Assembly (NCBI GenBank): GCA_002322525.1
Contig: DCOU01000116.1
Span: 14,860-26,264, forward strand
Direction: 5' to 3'
Source of the DNA: Candidatus Omnitrophica bacterium UBA1562
GTDB taxonomy: Bacteria; Omnitrophota; Gorgyraeia; Gygaellales; Profunditerraquicolaceae
DNA length: 11,405 nt
Made by a program: the position numbers and the translations under genes. Shown one piece after another: positions 1 to 7,174 of the stretch (the first letter of the stretch is position 1; the number at the start of each line of letters is the position of its first letter). The notes beneath the pieces were generated by a model that saw only the letters and a list, made by a program, of their open reading frames with translations, did no database searches and had not been told where the DNA came from.

Positions 1-1521
1 AATAAAGCCCTGTATTTAGTATTTGGCAAACTGGATAATATACCAGAATTAAAAGATATAAACGATGAATCGAAGAGTAAAATAGAAAATATTTTAGCTG
101 ACCTTAAAAAATTCTTAAAGATTTCCCGCGAACAAACTACCGGAAGATTGCTCTATAGTTTCCTGACTGAAACTGGTTTTTTAAAAAAGTTAACTCAGAA
201 TCCCAGCTTAGAAAATGAAACCAAGATTCAAAATCTCGCAAAATTTTTTAATATAGTGCGAGATTTTGAGTTAGTAGCCCAGGAAGACCGTGTTATAAGC
301 TTCGTGAATTATCTAAATCTTTTAATTGAGGCAGGTGATGACCCACCCACGGTTGAGGCAGACCTGGATTGTGACGCAGTAAATGTGCTTACGATTCATA
401 AAGCAAAAGGATTGGAATTTCGGGTAGTATTTCTTGTTAGTTTAGTAGAAGGCCGTTTCCCCTGGCCGCACCGCCGGCAACCCATTGAGTTGCCGGATGT
501 TTTAATTAAGGAACTATTGCCAACCGGAGATTTTCATATTCAAGAGGAACGCAGGCTATTTTACGTGGGTATGACGCGGGCTAAAGAGGAGCTGTATTTT
601 ACCAGCGCCTCTGACTACGGCGGCAGGCGCCTTAGGCGCATCAGTCAATTTGTTTTGGAAGCACAAGGTGAAGTCGTAAAGGAATTAGAGAAAAGGAAAT
701 CCAGTGCCCTCGAAACAATTGAGCGTTTTGCTCCTAAAAAAGAATCTCCCCAGCCACAGATTACCGGGATTCCCGAAAGTAAACTCATCGCTTTAAGCTA
801 TTACCATATTGATGATTATCTGACCTGTCCGTTAAAATATAAATACGTAAATATATTGCGCGTCCCCATTATGGAACATCATACGGTTATTTACGGCCGG
901 GCAATGCATACAGCTGTGACTAAATATTTTCAATTTAAGATGGCGGGCAAAAACATGTCCGTAGCGGATTTGTTAAATACATTTAAGGAGAGCTTTGACC
1001 CACAGGGTTTTCTGAGTGAATTGCACCAACAAGAGCGTTTCCGTATTGGTTGTGAGGCGTTAATTAAATTCTTTAATGAAGAAGAGAAGCGCAATTCCAA
1101 GCCCGTGTATATTGAGAAAGAGTTTTCGTTTATTTTAGGAAATAATAAAATCACCGGCCGTTTTGACCGCATAGATATGGAGCCAGACGGAGCAGTAATT
1201 ATGGATTTTAAGACCTCAGAAATTAAAACCCAAAAGGAGGCAGATAAGCGCGCAAAAGAGAGCTTGCAGCTTGTCCTTTACGCACTTGCCTATAAGAATG
1301 TATTTGGGCAATTGCCTATATGTGTAGAGCTTTATTTTTTAGAATCAGGTATCATCGGAACTAATCAGATACGAGAAGCCGGCTTAGAAAAAGTAAAAGA
1401 TAAGATAAATGAGGTTTCACGAGGCATTCGCGATAGGAACTTTGCCGCGACCCCTACATATATGGCTTGTCAATATTGTGCCTATAGTCAGATTTGTCCT
1501 TTTGCCATTATTAGAGCATAA
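1..1521 (+). CDS. UvrD/PcrA-type helicase with C-terminal Fe-S PD-(D/E)XK nuclease (5' partial)
   Basis: The frame is open from base 1 without an in-frame start, so this is the C-terminal ~506 residues of a larger protein. It holds superfamily 1 helicase motif V (TIHKAKGLEF, from 391) and motif VI (EERRLFYVGMTRAKEEL, 544-594). A RecB/AddB/Cas4-like nuclease domain follows: GRFDRID with Asp at 1165, the D-x-K pair of MDFKTS at 1204 and 1210, and QLVLYALAY after it. One Cys at 826 and a terminal C-x2-C-x5-C set at 1468, 1477 and 1495 match the four-cysteine 4Fe-4S staple of AddB and Cas4-type nucleases. In known families such fusions unwind and resect DNA ends during recombination repair. The Walker A motif lies upstream of the window and cannot be checked. 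The 3' end is intact and a new promoter follows six bases after the stop, so it is probably a separate transcription unit from rpsO. Confidence 0.9.
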   Translation, partial: NKALYLVFGKLDNIPELKDINDESKSKIENILADLKKFLKISREQTTGRLLYSFLTETGFLKKLTQNPSLENETKIQNLAKFFNIVRDFELVAQEDRVISFVNYLNLLIEAGDDPPTVEADLDCDAVNVLTIHKAKGLEFRVVFLVSLVEGRFPWPHRRQPIELPDVLIKELLPTGDFHIQEERRLFYVGMTRAKEELYFTSASDYGGRRLRRISQFVLEAQGEVVKELEKRKSSALETIERFAPKKESPQPQITGIPESKLIALSYYHIDDYLTCPLKYKYVNILRVPIMEHHTVIYGRAMHTAVTKYFQFKMAGKNMSVADLLNTFKESFDPQGFLSELHQQERFRIGCEALIKFFNEEEKRNSKPVYIEKEFSFILGNNKITGRFDRIDMEPDGAVIMDFKTSEIKTQKEADKRAKESLQLVLYALAYKNVFGQLPICVELYFLESGIIGTNQIREAGLEKVKDKINEVSRGIRDRNFAATPTYMACQYCAYSQICPFAIIRA

Positions 1522-1526
1522 TAATA

Positions 1527-1555
1527 TTGACTTATAATATGAAGTAAGATATAAT
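1527..1555 (+). promoter_or_regulatory. sigma70-type promoter for rpsO-pnp
   Basis: TTGACT at 1527-1532 and a perfect TATAAT at 1550-1555 are separated by exactly 17 bases. It starts just after the stop of the helicase gene. Transcription would begin near 1562 and leave a short leader before the rpsO ribosome binding site. Confidence 0.85.
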
Positions 1556-1571
1556 AAGGTTTCTTGAAGAT

Positions 1572-1577
1572 AGGAGG
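1572..1577 (+). promoter_or_regulatory. rpsO Shine-Dalgarno that fixes a TTG start
   Basis: AGGAGG lies 8 bases before TTG at 1586. An in-frame GTG at 1577 overlaps the Shine-Dalgarno itself and so cannot be served by it. Confidence 0.85.
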
Positions 1578-1585
1578 TGAAGAGA

Positions 1586-1855
1586 TTGGTTTTGATTAAG
1601 GAGAAAAAGAAAGAGATTATCGAAAGTTTTAAGGTTCATTCCAGGGATACCGGTTCATCCGAAGTCCAGGTTGCAATCTTGACCGAAAGGATTAATAGCT
1701 TAGCGGAACATTTTAAGCTCCACAAGAAAGATTTCCATTCTCGCCGCGGGCTTCTTATGCTTGTAGGAAGGCGCCGCAGGCTCCTCAATTATCTCAAGGA
1801 CAAAGATATTAAGAAATACGAAGAAGTTATAGAAAAGCTTAACTTGAGAAAATAA
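1586..1855 (+). CDS. rpsO: 30S ribosomal protein S15
   Basis: Primary 16S rRNA-binding protein of the small-subunit platform, also involved in the bridge to the 50S subunit. Starting at TTG 1586 gives 89 residues, the usual bacterial S15 length, and an N-terminus (MVLIKEKKKEIIESF) that aligns with the typical MALTKEEKQEII. The family signature is clear: HSRDTGSSEVQVAILTERI, then LHKKDFHSRRGLLMLVGRRRRLLNYL. The start was chosen over GTG 1577 because of Shine-Dalgarno placement and protein length. It has its own promoter and is followed 54 bases later by pnp, the classic rpsO-pnp pair. In several bacteria S15 represses its own translation through leader structure; the leader here is only about 24 bases, and I see no clear pseudoknot in it. 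Confidence 0.97.
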   Translation: MVLIKEKKKEIIESFKVHSRDTGSSEVQVAILTERINSLAEHFKLHKKDFHSRRGLLMLVGRRRRLLNYLKDKDIKKYEEVIEKLNLRK

Positions 1856-1909
1856 ATCCGTCTTTTTTGTCGGTCTTAATAACGGGATACTATTATAAAG
1901 GATAATCTA

Positions 1910-3979
1910 ATGAAAACTAAATTCGGAAATAACGAGCTGATTTTAGAAACCGGCAAAATGGCTAAACAGGCAAACGGCTCAGTCACTGTCCAGTATGGCG
2001 GAACTATGGTGCTGGTTACTGCCTGTATGTCCAAAGAGCCAAAAGAAGACTGGGGTTTTTTCCCTCTCACTGTAGAATATCAAGAGAAGACATATGCTGC
2101 GGGTAAGATCCCTGGCGGTTTCTTTAAAAGAGAAGGCAGGCCATCTGAGAGCGAGATTTTAACTGCGCGGCTTATTGACCGGCCCATCCGGCCGCTTTTT
2201 CCTGACGGGCTTCTTAATGAAGTTCAGATTATGGCTATTGTTTTGTCCAGCGATGGAGAGAATGATCCTGATATCCTTTCGGTAATTGGCGCATCTGTGG
2301 CTCTATCGATATCCGATATTCCTTTTAACGGGCCAATAGCTTGTTGCCGCGTAGGGCGCGTGGATAATCGGTTTATTCTCAATCCTACATATGCCGAACT
2401 TGAGAACTCAAATTTAGATTTAGTGGTAGTGGCTAATACCAAAGGCATTGTGATGCTCGAGTCTAAAGCTAAGGAGGTATCCGAGGAAATATTCTTAGAG
2501 GCAGTTAAATTCGGCTTCGAGAATCTCCAATCTATAATTGGCCTGCAGAAAGAATTTATGCGGCAATACGGAAAGCTAAAGGCTTGTATTGAGTATAAAA
2601 AAATAGACCCTGTATTACAAAAGAAGGTTGAAGAGTTGTCCAAAGAAAGATTAAAAGAAGTTTATAGGTTAAGCAAAAAAGAAGAGCGGGAGGAGGCGGT
2701 AGACTTATTATCTAAGGAGTTAGAAGCTAAACTTACTCCCGAAGGATATTTAGCTCCTGATATTAAAACATCTCTGGTGGAAGTAGAAAAGGAGCAGGTA
2801 AGAAAGAAAATATCAGATGAAAATATGCGCATAGATGGCCGCGGTTTTAAAGATATTCGGCCTATTACTTGTGAGGTTTCTGTCCTGCCGCGTACCCACG
2901 GTTCAAGCCTATTTACGCGCGGCCAGACACAAAGCCTTGCCGTTACTACGCTGGGCACAGGAGAAGACGAACAACTTATTGAGGCATTGGAAGGCGAAAA
3001 ATATAAATCTTTTATGCTGCATTACAGTTTTCCTCCTTTTAGCGTGGGTGAGACTGCGCCTGTGCGCGGCCCGGGCCGCCGTGAGATTGGTCACGGGGCT
3101 TTGGCTGAAAGGTCGCTTTTGGCGGTTATGCCGTCCAAAGAAAAATTCCCCTATACTATAAGGGTAGTTTCTGAAATTTTAGAGTCCAACGGCTCTTCCA
3201 GTATGGCGACGGTTTGTGCAGCAACCTTATCATTAATGGATGCCGGTGTTCCTATAAAAGATGCAGTAGGCGGGATCGCCTTAGGCCTTATTAAAGACGA
3301 TACAAGGACAGTGATTTTAACTGATATTACCGGCCTCGAAGACCATTTTGGCGATATGGATTTCAAAGTTGCGGGCACCAAAACAGGTATTACTGCGATA
3401 CAGATGGATTTAAAGATAGACGGCATAGATTCGGATTTATTAAATAGATGCCTTTCGCAAGCAAAAGAGGCAAGATGTTCCGTTTTAGATAAAATGAAAG
3501 AGGCCTTGGCCGAGCCGCGCCAGGAGTTATCCGCTCAAGCTCCGCGCATAGATATTATCAAAATCAATACGGAAAAAATCGGTGCGCTTATCGGCCCGGG
3601 AGGTAAGACTATCAAGAAGATTATTGCCCAGACAGGCGCAAGTATTGATATTCAAGACGACGGGAATGTTTTAGTTGGTTCAACGGACGCCTCTAAATCT
3701 AAAGCGGCAATCGAGATGATTAGGGCGATAACCGAAGATATTGAAGTCGGCCGTATATATATAGGTAAGGTAAAGCGCATAATGCCTTTCGGCGCCTTTT
3801 GTGAGATTGCCCCTGGCAAAGAAGGACTGGTGCATGTTTCTGAATTAGCCGATACTTTTGTGAAAAACGTTGAAGAAATAGTTAAAGTCGGCGATGAGAT
3901 CAAAGTTAAAGTTATAGGTATAGATGAGTTAGGCAGAATCAATTTGAGTAAAAAGCAGGTAAATGAAGTCACAACTTAG
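1910..3979 (+). CDS. pnp: polyribonucleotide nucleotidyltransferase (PNPase)
   Basis: Phosphorolytic 3'-5' exoribonuclease that degrades RNA to nucleoside diphosphates, acting as a trimeric ring. At 689 residues it has full family length. Order: first RNase PH core (about 10-140, including FFKREGRPSESE at 71-82 and RLIDRPIRPLF), helical linker (about 230-300), second RNase PH core (about 305-540) with TRGQTQS at 336-342 and catalytic-site aspartates in LEDHFGDMDF (Asp478 and Asp484), KH domain with the GPGG loop at 562-565, and an S1 domain (about 615-683). ATG 1910 is supported by AAAGGA seven bases upstream. No clear terminator separates it from rpsO, so co-transcription is likely. The stop codon TAG lies inside the 5' arm of a 10-bp hairpin (3971-4003), so the last residues may come from an inserted palindrome. 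Confidence 0.98.
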   Translation: MKTKFGNNELILETGKMAKQANGSVTVQYGGTMVLVTACMSKEPKEDWGFFPLTVEYQEKTYAAGKIPGGFFKREGRPSESEILTARLIDRPIRPLFPDGLLNEVQIMAIVLSSDGENDPDILSVIGASVALSISDIPFNGPIACCRVGRVDNRFILNPTYAELENSNLDLVVVANTKGIVMLESKAKEVSEEIFLEAVKFGFENLQSIIGLQKEFMRQYGKLKACIEYKKIDPVLQKKVEELSKERLKEVYRLSKKEEREEAVDLLSKELEAKLTPEGYLAPDIKTSLVEVEKEQVRKKISDENMRIDGRGFKDIRPITCEVSVLPRTHGSSLFTRGQTQSLAVTTLGTGEDEQLIEALEGEKYKSFMLHYSFPPFSVGETAPVRGPGRREIGHGALAERSLLAVMPSKEKFPYTIRVVSEILESNGSSSMATVCAATLSLMDAGVPIKDAVGGIALGLIKDDTRTVILTDITGLEDHFGDMDFKVAGTKTGITAIQMDLKIDGIDSDLLNRCLSQAKEARCSVLDKMKEALAEPRQELSAQAPRIDIIKINTEKIGALIGPGGKTIKKIIAQTGASIDIQDDGNVLVGSTDASKSKAAIEMIRAITEDIEVGRIYIGKVKRIMPFGAFCEIAPGKEGLVHVSELADTFVKNVEEIVKVGDEIKVKVIGIDELGRINLSKKQVNEVTT

Positions 3980-4003
3980 CGAGTGGTAACGAAGCTAAGT
4001 TGT
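3971..4003 (+). repeat. Hairpin family A, copy 1 (covers the pnp stop)
   Basis: Perfect 10-bp stem ACAACTTAGC / GCTAAGTTGT with loop GAGTGGTAACGAA. The pnp stop TAG is bases 7-9 of the 5' arm. There is no T-tract after it, so it is not a standard intrinsic terminator. The stem and the loop ends (GAG...CGA) recur at 4191-4225 (reverse strand) and 11250-11280. Confidence 0.85.
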
Positions 4004-4016
4004 ATGGCTGAATTTA

Positions 4017-4103
4017 TCCCGCCCCTGGTCAATCTGAAAGATTGCCCAGGGCGAGTGCATCAAAATTATCGTAGAGAATTTTGATGCATTTTACGAGGCG
4101 GGA
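4017..4103 (+). repeat. Branched palindrome enclosing two hairpins
   Basis: An outer stem TCCCGCC (4017-4023) / GGCGGGA (4097-4103) encloses two arms. Arm one is 4024-4050, with CCTGG / CCAGG and CAATCT-gaa-AGATTG. Arm two is a perfect 12-bp hairpin, TGCATCAAAATT (4056-4067) / AATTTTGATGCA (4077-4088), with loop ATCGTAGAG. The whole forms a three-way junction as RNA or a cruciform as DNA. No coding signal was seen in this stretch. Confidence 0.8.
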
Positions 4104-4120
4104 CACAGTTGGCAACATAT

Positions 4121-4178
4121 ACTCCTTGCGTAAACATCCCAAAAATCTCTACGATATTTTTGGGATACGCTTCGGAGT
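4121..4178 (+). repeat. Nested hairpin with loop complementary to the preceding one
   Basis: ACTCC (4121-4125) / GGAGT (4174-4178), then GCGT (4128-4131) / ACGC (4167-4170), then a perfect 11-bp stem ATCCCAAAAAT / ATTTTTGGGAT with loop CTCTACGAT (4147-4155). The loop is the exact reverse complement of the loop at 4068-4076. CGTAAA at 4129-4134 is likewise the reverse complement of TTTACG at 4090-4095, so this is an inverted, diverged copy of the neighbouring hairpin. Confidence 0.8.
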
Positions 4179-4187
4179 TAATTCGCA

Positions 4188-4228
4188 CACATAACTTATG
4201 TCGCACTTCGTGCTCCATAAGTTATGTG
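4188..4228 (+). repeat. Hairpin family A, copy 2 (inverted; covers the ftsK ATG)
   Basis: Perfect 13-bp stem, CACATAACTTATG (4188-4200) / CATAAGTTATGTG (4216-4228). The 15-base loop has its own GCAC-ttc-GTGC mini-hairpin. On the reverse strand the inner stem and loop ends read ATAACTTATG-GAG...CGA, matching the copies at 3971 and 11250. The first ftsK ATG (4224-4226) lies in the 3' arm. Confidence 0.8.
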
Positions 4229-6410
4229 CTCATTAAAGGTGAGAGAAAGAAGATTAAATGAAGTACGCGGCGTTATCCTGGTAGCCGTAGGCCTTATGGT
4301 TTTAACCAGCCTGATTAGGTTTGAACGCCTTGACCTGCTTTTTTATACCTCTCACCCTAATATCCCACCAAAGAATCTCCTGGGTATATTTGGCGCGTAT
4401 CTGGGTGGAATAATTGTATTTTTGTTTGGCAGGCCCACCAGTTTCCTCATCCCCTTATTCATTCTGGCGCTAGGAATAAAGTTTTTCAGACAACGGATAC
4501 CATATTTAAGCATACCGAGGATCTTAGGAATTCTAATTTTATTATTATCCATCGGTTCCCTAATCGGAATGTTTAATTTAAAGAATGAGTTCATCAGGTT
4601 TTATCACGCCGGCTTTCTAGGAGCCGTTATTTCTAATTTTATTACCGCATATTTTAGCCGATTAGGCGGATTTATTATCTTTGTTACTTTTATTATCTTA
4701 TCGCTGGCATTAGTTACTGAGATTTTAATTTCTTCATTGTTTTTAAATATTATAAATAAAACTAACTCTATACTCAAACCCATCTTTAGTTTTAGAATGA
4801 AACCCAAGCCAGCAGTAATAAAGCCAGTATTCACTGAAAGAAAAGAATCCAAGGAATCTTTGCTATCAAAAGCCTTACCTAAAGCTGAGTCCAAAAGCAG
4901 TTCTACCTTACCTTTAAAGCCTAAGATTCAGATAAAAACAAAGCCGCTTATAGAGGAAGCTAAAATAAGGCCGCAGGAAATAAAAATCGGCGATTACCAT
5001 TTACCCACGCTTGATTTATTAGAATCACCGCCTCCGCTTGAGGCCAGACAGATTAAAGAAGACCTCACTGCTAATGCGCGTATTCTGGAGGATACCTTAG
5101 ATGATTTTGGCATTTCGGTTAAAGTTACGGATATTGAACGCGGGCCGATAATTACGCGATATGAATTAGAGCCTGCGCCGGGAGTAAAATTGAACCGCAT
5201 TGTGGCTCTGAACGATGATATTGCCCTGACAATGAAAGCGCAGTCAGTAAGGATTGTGGCGCCTATACCGGGAAAGGGCAGGGTAGGGGTTGAGGTTCCT
5301 AACACACAAAGTAGTTTTGTTTATTTAAAAGAGGTGCTGGCGTCCTCAGAATTCCAAAAATCAGAGTCAAAATTAACCCTTGCCTTGGGTAAGGATATTG
5401 CCGGCCAGCCGGTGATGGCAGATTTAGGCGATATGCCCCATCTTTTAATTGCTGGGACTACAGGTTCAGGTAAAACCGTATGTATGAATTGCTTAATTTT
5501 ATCCATGCTTTTTAAGGTAACGCCGAATGAGCTGAAGTTTTTAATGATTGACCCTAAGATGGTAGAATTAGCGCCTTTTAACGGATTAGCGCATCTTTTG
5601 TGTCCTGTGGTAACGGATGCCAAAAAGGCATCGGTTGCCCTTAACTGGGTAGTAAATGAGATGGAGGAGCGTTATCAGCTTTTAGCAAAAATAGGCGTGA
5701 GAAACATCGAGGCTTATAACGAAAAACAAGAAAAAATTCCTTATATCGTGGTCATTATAGATGAACTTGCTGATTTGATGACTATAGCGCGTGATCAGAT
5801 TGAAAGCGCAATAACCCGACTGGCGCAGCTTTCCCGTGCAGTAGGCATACATTTAATTTTAGCTACGCAAAGGCCTTCAGTAGATGTAATTACAGGAGTG
5901 ATTAAGGCAAATTTTCCTGCACGCATATCTTTTAAAGTGGCGTCAAAAGTGGATTCGCGCACAGTGCTGGATATGAATGGGGCAGATAAACTTTTAGGCA
6001 GGGGCGATATGTTATTTTTGCGTCCAGGAGAGTCAAAGTTAATCCGCGCTCAAGGTTCGCTGATTAATGATGCGGAGATCGAAAGAATAGTACATTTTAT
6101 CAAGTCTCAGGCGCAGCCGCTTTACGATGAAGAAATCTTAAAAGAACAACAAAAATCTGTTTTTGTAAATGGAGAAAAAGACGAATTTTATGACCAGGCA
6201 GTTAAGGTGATTATGGAGAGCGGCCAGGCATCGGTATCAATATTACAAAGGCGTCTGCGTCTGGGTTATACGCGCGCTGCCCGCATTATTGATATGATGG
6301 AACGGGAAGGCCTTATCGGCTCTTTCGAAGGAAGCAAACCGCGTAAAATCTTAATTGATAGAGAGGCCTGGCTCCAGAAGGAAATAATGCCAAGGGTGAG
6401 CGAAGAGTGA
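4224..6410 (+). CDS. ftsK: DNA translocase FtsK/SpoIIIE
   Basis: Septal, membrane-anchored hexameric ATPase that pumps DNA during chromosome segregation. The N-terminus holds several membrane segments (about 14-31, 51-70, 71-88, 99-117 and 128-174). A Lys/Pro/Ser-rich linker follows (about 190-250). The motor has Walker A GTTGSGKT (411-418) and Walker B VVIIDE (509-514), followed by ARDQIESAITRLAQLSRAVGIHLILATQRPS in the FtsK signature region. The C-terminal winged-helix gamma domain (about 653-712, containing GYTRAARIIDMMEREG) is the part that reads polar KOPS-type DNA motifs in known members. Length 728 is normal for a short-linker FtsK. The start is uncertain: ATG 4224 lies in a hairpin arm and has no Shine-Dalgarno, and GTG 4239 is the next in-frame option, also without one. 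An in-frame stop at 4218 prevents a longer form. Confidence 0.97.
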   Translation: MCSLKVRERRLNEVRGVILVAVGLMVLTSLIRFERLDLLFYTSHPNIPPKNLLGIFGAYLGGIIVFLFGRPTSFLIPLFILALGIKFFRQRIPYLSIPRILGILILLLSIGSLIGMFNLKNEFIRFYHAGFLGAVISNFITAYFSRLGGFIIFVTFIILSLALVTEILISSLFLNIINKTNSILKPIFSFRMKPKPAVIKPVFTERKESKESLLSKALPKAESKSSSTLPLKPKIQIKTKPLIEEAKIRPQEIKIGDYHLPTLDLLESPPPLEARQIKEDLTANARILEDTLDDFGISVKVTDIERGPIITRYELEPAPGVKLNRIVALNDDIALTMKAQSVRIVAPIPGKGRVGVEVPNTQSSFVYLKEVLASSEFQKSESKLTLALGKDIAGQPVMADLGDMPHLLIAGTTGSGKTVCMNCLILSMLFKVTPNELKFLMIDPKMVELAPFNGLAHLLCPVVTDAKKASVALNWVVNEMEERYQLLAKIGVRNIEAYNEKQEKIPYIVVIIDELADLMTIARDQIESAITRLAQLSRAVGIHLILATQRPSVDVITGVIKANFPARISFKVASKVDSRTVLDMNGADKLLGRGDMLFLRPGESKLIRAQGSLINDAEIERIVHFIKSQAQPLYDEEILKEQQKSVFVNGEKDEFYDQAVKVIMESGQASVSILQRRLRLGYTRAARIIDMMEREGLIGSFEGSKPRKILIDREAWLQKEIMPRVSEE

Positions 6411-7174
6411 TGGAATCAGTCGGGACTAAACTTAAAAACCTGCGTTTACAAAAGGGCTTAAGCCTTGAAGAAGTACACAAGGAGACGAAAATTCACTTGA
6501 ATATACTTAAGGCCATAGAAGAGGATAGTCTCGTAAATTTTAGCCCGGTGTACATAAAAGGATTCTTAAAAATCTATTGTAAATTTTTAGGCGTTGACCC
6601 GCGGGATTATATAGCTGATTATAAAGAACCCAAAGCTAAAATTAGCTATGTCTCGGATTTACAAGAAAGACCTGTGCCATCCTTTAAAATGCCCTCATTT
6701 AAACTTTTTTCCCTAAGAGCCATGCATATAAAACCAAAGACAATGGTTACGATTATCTTAATACTTATATTTATTATCGGCTTGTTTAATTTGGGTAAAT
6801 TTATCTCTTTTAAGGCTAACCGGGTCTCCAGGAGAGCTAAACTACCTGCTGTGATTTCATCCAAGACAGACTTTAGGGTTCCTAAACCTAAGTTAGAGAA
6901 TCTGCCTGTAGTAAAAATAATAACCTTAGATATACACGCCAAAGAAAATTGCTTTATACAGGTAAGAGCCGATGGCCGGGTTATGTTTCAAAATATCTTA
7001 AAGAAGGGTAGATCCGAAAGCTGGCAGGCAAAAGATAAAATAGAGCTATCTTTAGGGAATGCCGGAGTTGTGGAATTAGAAGTGAATGGTAAGCGTATAC
7101 CGGGCCTGGGCAGGAGAGGCCAGGCGCTTAAGAATATATTGATTACTAAGGAAGGTTTAAGCGTAAAGCGATGA
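6410..7174 (+). CDS. rodZ: RodZ-like cell-shape protein (HTH_25 / DUF4115)
   Basis: RodZ proteins link MreB filaments to the membrane in rod-shaped cells. The layout fits: a cytoplasmic Xre-like helix-turn-helix domain (about residues 5-72, GTKLKNLRLQKGLSLEEV ... SPVYIKGFLKIYCKFLGVD), one transmembrane helix (about 112-133, TMVTIILILIFIIGLF), and a C-terminal beta-rich DUF4115 domain (about 165-253, including CFIQVRADG and ELEVNGKRIPGLGRRG). ATG 6410 overlaps the ftsK TGA by one base and has GGGTGAG nine bases upstream. GTG 6407 directly before it would add one residue. The arrangement suggests translational coupling to ftsK. Confidence 0.92.
   Translation: MESVGTKLKNLRLQKGLSLEEVHKETKIHLNILKAIEEDSLVNFSPVYIKGFLKIYCKFLGVDPRDYIADYKEPKAKISYVSDLQERPVPSFKMPSFKLFSLRAMHIKPKTMVTIILILIFIIGLFNLGKFISFKANRVSRRAKLPAVISSKTDFRVPKPKLENLPVVKIITLDIHAKENCFIQVRADGRVMFQNILKKGRSESWQAKDKIELSLGNAGVVELEVNGKRIPGLGRRGQALKNILITKEGLSVKR

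Noticed and set aside
474..496. Perfect 8-bp hairpin CCGGCAAC / GTTGCCGG in the helicase gene
   Set aside because: It encodes a stretch (RRQPIELPD) that is conserved in UvrD-like proteins, so it is probably chance rather than an inserted element.
1577..1585. GTG 1577 as the rpsO start
   Set aside because: It overlaps the Shine-Dalgarno sequence; TTG 1586 gives correct spacing and the standard 89-residue S15.
1856..1909. Regulatory hairpin between rpsO and pnp
   Set aside because: In many bacteria a structured leader precedes pnp, but here I could pair only three bases around the T-run.
3066..3079. GC-rich palindrome in pnp
   Set aside because: It encodes the conserved RGPGRRE segment of PNPase; base pairing is a by-product of Arg/Gly/Pro codons.
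2835..3161. A 108-codon + frame and several antisense frames within pnp
   Set aside because: They overlap the conserved second RNase PH core of pnp in other frames and have no recognisable motifs.
3971..4228. Rho-independent terminator after pnp, or an integron attC site
   Set aside because: None of the stems is followed by a T-tract, there are no attC core motifs and no integrase; downstream ftsK could still be read through.
7104..7125. 6-bp stem GCCTGG / CCAGGC in rodZ
   Set aside because: Short, with no related copies; expected by chance in a sequence of this length.
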